A stretch of DNA of 5,176 nucleotides from an uncultured Oscillospiraceae bacterium (GTDB lineage: Bacteria; Bacillota; Clostridia; Oscillospirales; Acutalibacteraceae). Of the stretch, positions 1-4,989 are shown piece after piece. The position numbers and the translations under genes were made by a program. How positions within the stretch are numbered: the stretch's first letter is position 1; each line of letters opens with the position of its first letter. A model generated the notes under the pieces. It saw only the letters and a list, made by a program, of their open reading frames with translations. It ran no database searches and had not been told where the DNA came from. The DNA is taken from contig UQQZ01000123.1 in the NCBI GenBank assembly GCA_900543305.1, positions 1-5,176 on the forward strand. Reading direction: 5' to 3'.

Positions 1-153
1 ATGAAGGTAAAACTGATCATCATCGAGACATTTGACCCGGAACCCAGAAAGCCTGCTCCCCCAGAGTACTTTTTCCAAGGGGATCATATGGATGAATTCA
101 TCTACTCTCCCCCACAGTGCGAAAAACATATAGCCACGTATTTTAACAGGTAA
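1..153 (+). CDS. Unrecognised small ORF, 50 codons, 5' end at window edge
   Basis: An open frame runs from the first base of the window to a TAA at 151-153. It begins with ATG at base 1 and a plausible start MKVKLIIIE, but the frame is open to the edge, so the true start could lie upstream and no ribosome binding site can be checked. The product would be about 50 residues, with a short hydrophobic beta-like start, a proline-rich middle (PEPRKPAPPEY) and an acidic/aromatic second half ending HIATYFNR. There is one cysteine, no signal peptide and no membrane helix. An internal ATG at 88-90 is preceded by AAGGGG at 77-82, so a shorter product is possible. It points toward clpC and ends one base before the shared terminator hairpin, which supports a real transcribed gene. 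I do not recognise the family and assign no function. Confidence 0.45.
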   Translation: MKVKLIIIETFDPEPRKPAPPEYFFQGDHMDEFIYSPPQCEKHIATYFNR

Positions 154-200
154 AAAGAAAGCTCCCAGCCGGGAATATTCCCAAGCTGGGAGCTTTCTTT
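154..200. terminator. Bidirectional intrinsic terminator between convergent genes
   Basis: A perfect 16-bp inverted repeat has arms 154-169 (AAAGAAAGCTCCCAGC) and 185-200 (GCTGGGAGCTTTCTTT). The 15-nt loop contains a second 12-bp palindrome, GGGAATATTCCC at 171-182, which can extend the hairpin. On the plus strand the GC-rich stem is followed by CTTTCTTTATTTATT. On the minus strand, after the clpC stop, it is followed by CTTTCTTTTTA. Both directions therefore have the stem plus U-rich tail of a Rho-independent terminator. It starts directly after the small plus-strand ORF stop and ends 2 nt from the clpC stop, so it most likely serves both transcripts. It also suggests that clpC is the last gene of its operon here. 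Confidence 0.9.
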
Positions 201-202
201 AT

Positions 203-2695
203 TTATTCTGTGGTTTCAGAAGTGGTAGCAGGTTCAACCGGCTCAAAGACAAACTTACCATCGCTGAAATCGCAGCGGTAAGATTTATTCGCGGTGATGG
301 CACCTTCCAACATCTTTTCAGAGATGGGGTCTTCCAACTGGCTCTGGATCACACGACGCAACGGACGGGCACCGTAGTTGGGGTCGTAACCCTTTTCCGC
401 CACTGCTTCCACAGTCGCGGTGGTAAACTCCATGGCAATGTCCATATCCTGAAGCTTCTTCTTCAAGGTGACAAGCATCTTGTCGGCGATCTTCGCGGTG
501 TCTTCCTTGGTCAGCTTGTGGAACACGATGATGTCATCCACACGGTTCAGGAACTCAGGGCGGAACAAGGCTTTCAATTCGCCCATGACCAATTCCTTGG
601 TCTTTTCAAAGTCGGCTTCCTCTGCGGTTTCGCCGGAGGTCTCCTGGCTGAAGCCCAGATTCTTCTGCTTCTCGGTGATCAAGCGTGCGCCTACGTTAGA
701 GGTCATGATGATCACAGTGTTCTTAAAGTCCACGGTTTTGCCCTGGGAATCGGTGACACGGCCATCTTCCAAGATCTGCAGCAGGATGTTGAACACATCC
801 GGATGGGCTTTCTCGATTTCATCGAACAACACCACGGAATAGGGTTTTGTCCGCACAGCCTCCGTCAGCTGGCCGCCTTCATCGAAGCCCACATATCCGG
901 GAGGAGAACCCACCAGACGGGAAACTGTGTGCTTCTCCATGTACTCGGACATATCAAAACGAACCATTGCCTTTTCGTCCCCAAACATGGCTTCAGCCAA
1001 TGCTTTGCAAAGTTCCGTTTTACCGACACCCGTGGGGCCCAGGAAGATAAAGGAACCGATAGGACGATTCTTATCCTTCAAACCCACACGGCCACGGCGA
1101 ATAGCCTTGGCAATTGCGGTAACAGCCTCATCCTGGCCGATGACACGCTTGTGCAGTGTATCTTCCAACCGAAGCAGACGTTGGCTCTCTTCTTCTGTCA
1201 GCTGAGTGACAGGGACTCCCGTCCACATGGAGACAATATCTGCAATATCCCCAGGGACGACTACGCTGTTGCTCCGTTCATTCTTTGCGCTCCATTCGTC
1301 TTTGGCACGCTCCAACTGATCCTGCAGTTCTTTCTGCTTATCCCGCAGAGAGGCAGCGCGTTCAAAATCCTGAGAGTTGACTGCAGCCGCTTTGTCGATT
1401 TCAATTTCCTTAATCTTCTTCTCCAAATCCTGGAGATTTTCAGGAGCCGTAAAGGTGCGCAGACGCACACGGGAAGCGGCTTCATCAATCAGGTCAATAG
1501 CTTTGTCGGGCAGATACCGGTCGGCAATATAACGGGAAGAGAGCTTAACAGCAGCTTCGATGGCTTCATCGGTAATCTGTACCTTATGATGGGCTTCGTA
1601 GCGGTCTTTCAGGCCTTTCAAAATGCTGATGGCCTCTTCCTCCGAGGGTTCGCCCACCATGACAGGCTGGAACCGGCGCTCCAGAGCGGCGTCCTTTTCG
1701 ATGTGTTTCCGGTACTCGTTGATTGTGGTTGCACCGATGACCTGGAAGTCCCCACGGGCCAAAGCAGGCTTCAAAATGTTGGCTGCGTCTGCAGAGCCTT
1801 CTGCCGAACCGGCACCGATAATGGTGTGCAGCTCATCGATAAAGAGGATAATGTTCCCATCGGCTTTGACCTCGTCGATGGCGCTCTTGATTCTCTCCTC
1901 GAAATCACCACGATATTTGGTACCGGCCACCATGCCGGTCAAATCCAGGGAAATCAGGCGCTTATTCTTCAAAAGTTCGGGAACTTCTCCTGCCTGAATT
2001 TTCAAAGCCAGTCCTTCGGCCACAGCGGTTTTACCTACGCCAGGTTCACCAATCAGCACAGGATTGTTTTTCGTACGCCGGCAAAGGATCTGCACCACAC
2101 GCTCGATTTCGTTTTGACGGCCGATGACAGGATCAATCTTGCCCTGGGCGGCCAACTGCGTCAAGTCGCGACCAAACTGGTCCAGCGCTTTTCCGCTTTG
2201 CTTGCCTTCTTCCCCGCTGCCGGGATGGGCTTCGCCATTGCTTCCAAAGGAGGCGTGGTTGAGCATGGCCGACAATTCGGAGACAATACGATTGGGATCT
2301 GCACCCAAGAGCTGCAAGAACCGCATGGCATAGCTTTGGCCATCTTCAATAATGGCAATGAGCAGATGCTCCGTTCCCACATAGGCGTTGTGAAGCTGAG
2401 CTCCTGCCAAGGCAGCTACCTGCAGGATCCGCTTGGTCCGAGGGGTGAATTCCTCGGTGGACAGAGAGGTAGGGTCGCCAGTTCCGATCCGCTCCCGAAT
2501 CAAATTTTCGTAGGCTTCTGCAGTAACTCCCAATTTATTCAGCACCGTAAAAGCTACGCCGGTGCCCTCTTTCAACAGGCCAAGCATTACATGCTCACTG
2601 CCCACATAATCGTGGCCCAGCTCCTCTGCGGAGGTGATAGCCAGGTTCAGGGCGTTGTTGGCCTTTTCAGTAAATCCATTGAAACGGTATGTCAT
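203..2695 (-). CDS. clpC: ClpC, AAA+ unfoldase of the ClpCP protease (830 aa)
   Basis: This is a cytosolic Hsp100 hexameric unfoldase that threads substrates, including phosphoarginine-tagged ones, into ClpP. Two Clp-N repeats span about residues 4-145, with VGSEH (E34) and VGTEH (E109) matching the glutamates that form the phosphoarginine pockets in Bacillus ClpC. The first AAA+ domain has Walker A GEPGVGKT 216-223, Walker B with D287/E288 and arginines R340/R341. The middle coiled-coil domain (about 415-470) carries a UVR motif, QDFERAASLRD at 442-452. The second AAA+ domain has Walker A GPTGVGKT 553-560, Walker B with D625/E626, an LGF ClpP-docking loop at 680-682 and sensor 2 GARPLRR at 775-781. 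Length is normal for ClpC. I chose ATG 2695 over an in-frame GTG at 2704, because AAGGAG (2709-2704) lies 8 nt before the ATG and overlaps the GTG. It follows the mcsB stop by 5 nt and is the last gene of the operon. Confidence 0.98.
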   Translation of the reverse strand: MTYRFNGFTEKANNALNLAITSAEELGHDYVGSEHVMLGLLKEGTGVAFTVLNKLGVTAEAYENLIRERIGTGDPTSLSTEEFTPRTKRILQVAALAGAQLHNAYVGTEHLLIAIIEDGQSYAMRFLQLLGADPNRIVSELSAMLNHASFGSNGEAHPGSGEEGKQSGKALDQFGRDLTQLAAQGKIDPVIGRQNEIERVVQILCRRTKNNPVLIGEPGVGKTAVAEGLALKIQAGEVPELLKNKRLISLDLTGMVAGTKYRGDFEERIKSAIDEVKADGNIILFIDELHTIIGAGSAEGSADAANILKPALARGDFQVIGATTINEYRKHIEKDAALERRFQPVMVGEPSEEEAISILKGLKDRYEAHHKVQITDEAIEAAVKLSSRYIADRYLPDKAIDLIDEAASRVRLRTFTAPENLQDLEKKIKEIEIDKAAAVNSQDFERAASLRDKQKELQDQLERAKDEWSAKNERSNSVVVPGDIADIVSMWTGVPVTQLTEEESQRLLRLEDTLHKRVIGQDEAVTAIAKAIRRGRVGLKDKNRPIGSFIFLGPTGVGKTELCKALAEAMFGDEKAMVRFDMSEYMEKHTVSRLVGSPPGYVGFDEGGQLTEAVRTKPYSVVLFDEIEKAHPDVFNILLQILEDGRVTDSQGKTVDFKNTVIIMTSNVGARLITEKQKNLGFSQETSGETAEEADFEKTKELVMGELKALFRPEFLNRVDDIIVFHKLTKEDTAKIADKMLVTLKKKLQDMDIAMEFTTATVEAVAEKGYDPNYGARPLRRVIQSQLEDPISEKMLEGAITANKSYRCDFSDGKFVFEPVEPATTSETTE

Positions 2696-2700
2696 ATCGA

Positions 2701-3741
2701 TCACTCCTTGATCTTCGCACAGACCTCTCGAGCCAGTTTGGCCCGGAGGACGTCGCGTTCATTTTGGTCCAATGATTTTCCGGCTTGTGCCATCAGAGTG
2801 GCAGGCTGTACTTTGACCGACAGAGCATTCAGCTCCTCGATGGTCAACCCCTGCAGCACCCCGGTGGAAATGCCGAATCGTATATAAGAAAGCAGCTCCA
2901 TAAACTCACTGCTGGAAAGGACACGGGCAGTTTTCAGAATGCCCGCGGCCCGGTCAATTTTATCTTGCCAGACAATTTCGTCACTCATTTGTGCTCTGGC
3001 CTTACGTTCTTCCTCCATCAACTGAACTGTGATGGACTGAAGATTTTCTATGGCTTCATTTTCGCTGAGGCCCAAGGTGATCTGGTTGGAAAGCTGATAC
3101 AGTGCGCCGATCGCTTTGCTCCCTTCACCGTAGGTACCCCGGATGGTCAACCCCAATTTGGAAAGATTGGCAGAGATCCGGGACATGGCCCCATTTTCCG
3201 TCAAAGCCGGTAAATGAAGCATGACAGAAGCCCGCATTCCTGTCCCCAGGTTTGTGGGACATTGAGTCAAATAACCGAACTCAGGATCATAAGCGAATTC
3301 CAACGTTTCACTTAAAAGCGTGTCGATTCGATCCGCGGTTTCTGCCGCTTCTTTCAGGGACAGGCCTTCCCGTAGAACTTGAATCCGCAGGTGATCTTCC
3401 TCATTGATCATGATGGAAAAACTTTCGTCTTCCGAAATGAGTGCGGCTTTGCCCCGGAGGTCAGAGATGAATTCCGGACTGACAATGTGGCGTTCTACCA
3501 GAGAAACCGCCTCTTCTTCGGAGAGGTGGTCCAAGGGCAGAAAACGGAATTCCTTGGAAAGAATGCTGTTCCCGGACATAAGGGCGTCTCGCACCTTTTG
3601 TTCCACGGCTTCCCGCTGCTTTATCGTTGCCCGAGCCGGGAAAGGATATTGCTTCAGGTTCCTGGCCAGACGTACTCTGGTGCTGCATACCACATCGCCG
3701 CAATTGCCGGACTTTTCATACCATTTTGCTTGTTCACTCAT
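2701..3741 (-). CDS. mcsB: McsB, protein arginine kinase (346 aa)
   Basis: This phosphagen-kinase-fold enzyme transfers phosphate from ATP to arginine side chains of CtsR and misfolded proteins, marking them for ClpCP. Family motifs are present in order: nucleotide-binding arginines in STRVRLARN 20-28, NEEDHLRIQ 113-121 with the catalytic-loop acidic residues, CPTNLGTGMRASVMLHLPAL beginning at the conserved C161, and RGTYGEG 201-207 with E206 as the second catalytic glutamate by family comparison. A C-terminal RDVLRA at 329-334 matches the RDxxRA phosphoarginine-sensing motif typical of McsB and absent from ordinary creatine/arginine kinases. I chose ATG 3741 because family similarity begins at MSEQAKWYEK and AAGGAG (3757-3752) lies 10 nt upstream. 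The frame is open further, but the extra residues overlap the mcsA coiled-coil code. It overlaps mcsA by 8 nt (ATGAGTGA). Nothing appears truncated. Confidence 0.97.
   Translation of the reverse strand: MSEQAKWYEKSGNCGDVVCSTRVRLARNLKQYPFPARATIKQREAVEQKVRDALMSGNSILSKEFRFLPLDHLSEEEAVSLVERHIVSPEFISDLRGKAALISEDESFSIMINEEDHLRIQVLREGLSLKEAAETADRIDTLLSETLEFAYDPEFGYLTQCPTNLGTGMRASVMLHLPALTENGAMSRISANLSKLGLTIRGTYGEGSKAIGALYQLSNQITLGLSENEAIENLQSITVQLMEEERKARAQMSDEIVWQDKIDRAAGILKTARVLSSSEFMELLSYIRFGISTGVLQGLTIEELNALSVKVQPATLMAQAGKSLDQNERDVLRAKLAREVCAKIKE
2704..2709 (-). promoter_or_regulatory. clpC ribosome binding site inside the end of mcsB
   Basis: AAGGAG reads 2709 to 2704 on the minus strand, formed by the last two codons of mcsB (AAG GAG) just before its TGA. 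It stands 8 nt from ATG 2695, a good distance, and rules out GTG 2704 as the start. Ribosomes ending mcsB would clear or expose this site, so clpC translation is probably coupled to mcsB. Confidence 0.85.
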
Positions 3742-4249
3742 GGTGTTCCATCTCCTTGATCTCGTCCCGCAACACGGCGGCTTGTTCGAAGTCTTGCTTC
3801 TCAATGGCTTGTTTTAGCAGCCGCTTTTTCTCCTCCAAGGGAGTTTCCTGAACAGGCATTATTTGATGCTGTCCACCGGCAATCCGCAAGGCGGATCCTC
3901 CGGGTACTTTTCCCTTGTGACGGGTAGTTCCGTGAATCCGTTGGATCACGGGAAGAAGCTGACTGCGAAAGGTTTTATAGCAATCTGCGCAACCGATTTT
4001 TCCCGATTGGGAGATCTCTTCAAAGCTGGCTCCACAGGTGGGACAACGGGTGATCTGGCTGCTGCTTTGGGGAGTGCCAATAAAGCCTCCTAGGAAATTG
4101 CCCAGATCCATTCCCCAGTTTCCAAACATGTGGGTGTATCCTTTCTGTTGGGCGCAATCGGCACACAGATGGTATTCGGTCAACTTTCCGTTGACAATGG
4201 TTTTAATATGAGTGGTTGCGGTCTTTTTTCCGCAGGATTGACATAACAT
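3734..4249 (-). CDS. mcsA: McsA, zinc-finger activator of McsB (171 aa)
   Basis: McsA is a small cytosolic partner that binds and activates the McsB arginine kinase and helps control CtsR. Four CxxC pairs are visible: C3/C6, C29/C32, C69/C72 and C87/C90. They fit two treble-clef-like zinc sites, each built from two pairs. Between them is a Gly/Phe-rich linker (about 41-60). After the second site comes the family segment IHGTTRHKGKVP (105-116). A UVR-type helical hairpin follows at about 138-168 (QDFEQAAVLRDEIKE, 152-166), the sort of segment used for docking. ATG 4249 is chosen because AAGGGGGAG lies 5 nt upstream and the first zinc pair begins at residue 3. The gene starts 13 nt after the ctsR stop and its end overlaps mcsB by 8 nt, which favours coupled synthesis of the two partners. 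Confidence 0.96.
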   Translation of the reverse strand: MLCQSCGKKTATTHIKTIVNGKLTEYHLCADCAQQKGYTHMFGNWGMDLGNFLGGFIGTPQSSSQITRCPTCGASFEEISQSGKIGCADCYKTFRSQLLPVIQRIHGTTRHKGKVPGGSALRIAGGQHQIMPVQETPLEEKKRLLKQAIEKQDFEQAAVLRDEIKEMEHHE

Positions 4250-4262
4250 AGAGACTCCCCCT

Positions 4263-4715
4263 TTATGTCCTGGTGGTTAAGAGCATATTTTTATATATGG
4301 ACGCCCGAACGGTATCCCGAATTTCTTTTGGAACTGCTGCCAAAGCGTGTTCCGAGCAAGCAGCTCGAATCAGGTCAGCTGCATCTCGGTGGATCATGCC
4401 ATTTTGTACAAGGTTAGATGTCATAACCCGCGCTGTTGCCGCATCCAGGCTGTCCCCCACACTGTTGACAATATGCATGATCATATCCGATTTAGAAAGC
4501 CGCATTCGGGTAATACGGATATATCCACCGCCGCCCCGCCGGCTCTCTACAAGGTACCCCTGTTCCGGGGTAAATCGGGAAGTGAGTACATAGTTGATTT
4601 GGCTGGGAACACAGCCAAGATAGTTGGCCAATTCATTTCGTTGAATTTCTGCCGTCCCATTTTCCTGATTGAGAAGGTCTAAAATATATTGTGCAACGCT
4701 GTCACTAATTCGCAT
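4263..4715 (-). CDS. ctsR: CtsR, repressor of class III heat-shock genes (150 aa)
   Basis: This dimeric winged-helix repressor binds tandem RGTCAAA repeats upstream of clp genes. The N-terminal DNA-binding domain contains VPSQINYVLTSRFT (36-49) as the recognition helix region and RRGGGGYIRI (59-68) as the Gly-rich wing. R60 corresponds by alignment to the wing arginine whose phosphorylation by McsB releases CtsR from DNA in Bacillus/Geobacillus. The C-terminal domain (about 75-150) is helical and more divergent, as usual, and full length is normal. ATG 4715 is the only plausible start, since an in-frame TGA lies at 4724-4722 and family similarity begins at RISDSVAQYI. The best Shine-Dalgarno, GGAGG at 4734-4730, is 14 nt away, which is long. 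First gene of the operon, and it should repress itself through the two operators just upstream. Confidence 0.97.
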   Translation of the reverse strand: MRISDSVAQYILDLLNQENGTAEIQRNELANYLGCVPSQINYVLTSRFTPEQGYLVESRRGGGGYIRITRMRLSKSDMIMHIVNSVGDSLDAATARVMTSNLVQNGMIHRDAADLIRAACSEHALAAVPKEIRDTVRASIYKNMLLTTRT

Positions 4716-4729
4716 GTCATTTCACCAAT

Positions 4730-4735
4730 CCTCCA
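4730..4735 (-). promoter_or_regulatory. Ribosome binding site of ctsR, unusually distant
   Basis: TGGAGG-like sequence on the minus strand (GGAGG at 4734-4730) precedes ctsR. Its spacing to the ctsR ATG at 4715 is 14 nt, longer than the usual 5-10. An out-of-frame ATG at 4720-4718 lies at the better distance of 9 nt. No other Shine-Dalgarno closer to the ctsR start is visible. Confidence 0.6.
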
Positions 4736-4762
4736 AAATCAAAAGCAGTTCATTTATTTGTC

Positions 4763-4779
4763 TTTGACTTTCTTTGACT
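4763..4779 (-). promoter_or_regulatory. CtsR operator, downstream copy at the transcription start
   Basis: Read on the minus strand the site is AGTCAAA-GAA-AGTCAAA, an exact match to the CtsR consensus RGTCAAA-NAN-RGTCAAA. It begins 3 nt after the -10 box and covers the predicted start of transcription near 4776, so a bound repressor would block promoter use directly. Confidence 0.93.
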
Positions 4780-4782
4780 TTA

Positions 4783-4810
4783 ATTATACAGCTTTTTGGA
4801 TTAAGGTCAA
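4783..4810 (-). promoter_or_regulatory. Sigma-A-type promoter of the ctsR operon
   Basis: On the minus strand TTGACC (4810-4805) and a perfect TATAAT (4788-4783) are separated by 16 nt containing an A-rich stretch. Transcription would start near 4776, giving a leader of about 60 nt before ctsR. The -35 box lies in an extra CtsR-like half-site (GGTCAAG at 4805-4811 on the plus strand), and the two full operators flank the promoter on both sides. Confidence 0.88.
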
Positions 4811-4827
4811 GGTCAAACAAAGTCAAA
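4811..4827 (+). promoter_or_regulatory. CtsR operator, upstream copy next to the -35 box
   Basis: On the plus strand the site is GGTCAAA-CAA-AGTCAAA, an exact match to RGTCAAA-NAN-RGTCAAA. It abuts the upstream edge of the ctsR -35 box and has the opposite orientation to the copy at 4763-4779. An additional half-site GGTCAA at 4805-4810 directly precedes it. The two full sites are centred 48 bp apart. Confidence 0.93.
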
Positions 4828-4846
4828 TTTTTAATAAGACAAATCA

Positions 4847-4876
4847 CAATCTCGTTCAATCTCTCTCAATCTCTTG
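4847..4876. repeat. Three direct CAATCTC repeats with 10-nt period
   Basis: CAATCTC occurs at 4847-4853, 4857-4863 and 4867-4873, each followed by three variable bases (GTT, TCT, TTG). A related CAATCAA starts at 4887, exactly 20 nt after the third copy, so it keeps the same phase. The array sits in the divergent intergenic region, upstream of the ctsR promoter and about 70-105 nt before the -10 element of the plus-strand gene. The 10-nt period places each copy on the same face of the DNA helix, which could suit a regulator or intrinsic bending. No known binding site is recognised, and the strand pyrimidine bias means chance repetition is possible. Confidence 0.55.
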
Positions 4877-4933
4877 TTTTCTCTTCCAATCAATTTTTTT
4901 AAAAGAAATTCAGATTCTTCCGGTACCCCTGTA

Positions 4934-4960
4934 ACACTTTTTTGTCTCTGCCATAAGATA
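4934..4960 (+). promoter_or_regulatory. Candidate promoter of the Cys-rich gene, sigma-K/sigma-E-like
   Basis: AC at 4934-4935, a 16-nt spacer and CATAAGATA at 4952-4960 fit the sigma-K pattern AC-N16/17-CATANNNTA of spore formers. The CATA box is shared with sigma-E. A sigma-A reading of the same place, GTAACA-N17-TAAGAT, matches only 4 of 6 bases in each box. Transcription would begin about 4967, a few nt before the AAAGGAGG site, giving a short leader. The assignment rests on a short degenerate motif and is an inference. Confidence 0.4.
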
Positions 4961-4972
4961 GAGTGTAATTCG

Positions 4973-4980
4973 AAAGGAGG
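4973..4980 (+). promoter_or_regulatory. Strong ribosome binding site of the Cys-rich gene
   Basis: AAAGGAGG is a full-length match to the 16S rRNA tail and lies 9 nt before ATG 4990. It fixes the start and the strand of this reading frame, and suggests high translation. Confidence 0.85.
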
Positions 4981-4989
4981 CAAACCGAA

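Noticed and set aside
2696..2704. GTG at 2704 as clpC start
   Set aside because: Its ribosome binding site would overlap the start codon itself. ATG 2695 has AAGGAG 8 nt upstream and matches family N-termini.
518..2887. A 789-codon open frame on the plus strand opposite clpC and part of mcsB
   Set aside because: It lies codon-on-codon antisense to clpC. Such frames stay open when the real gene avoids TTA, CTA and TCA codons. The translation has no recognisable domain, while the clpC strand has full family motifs.
3742..3804. N-terminal extension of mcsB to an ATG at 3804
   Set aside because: The extra 21 residues are mcsA coding sequence in another frame, with no family similarity. ATG 3741 has a correctly spaced AAGGAG.
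4831..4859. Second minus-strand promoter for ctsR, TTGAAC-N17-TATTAA
   Set aside because: Each box matches only 4 of 6 consensus bases in an AT-rich region, and a far better promoter lies just downstream. It cannot be excluded, since B. subtilis has two promoters here, but it is not supported.
4689..4934. 81-codon plus-strand frame across the ctsR control region
   Set aside because: It covers the promoter and both operators, has no good ribosome binding site and an unstructured Phe/Ser/Gln-rich translation typical of AT-rich noncoding DNA.
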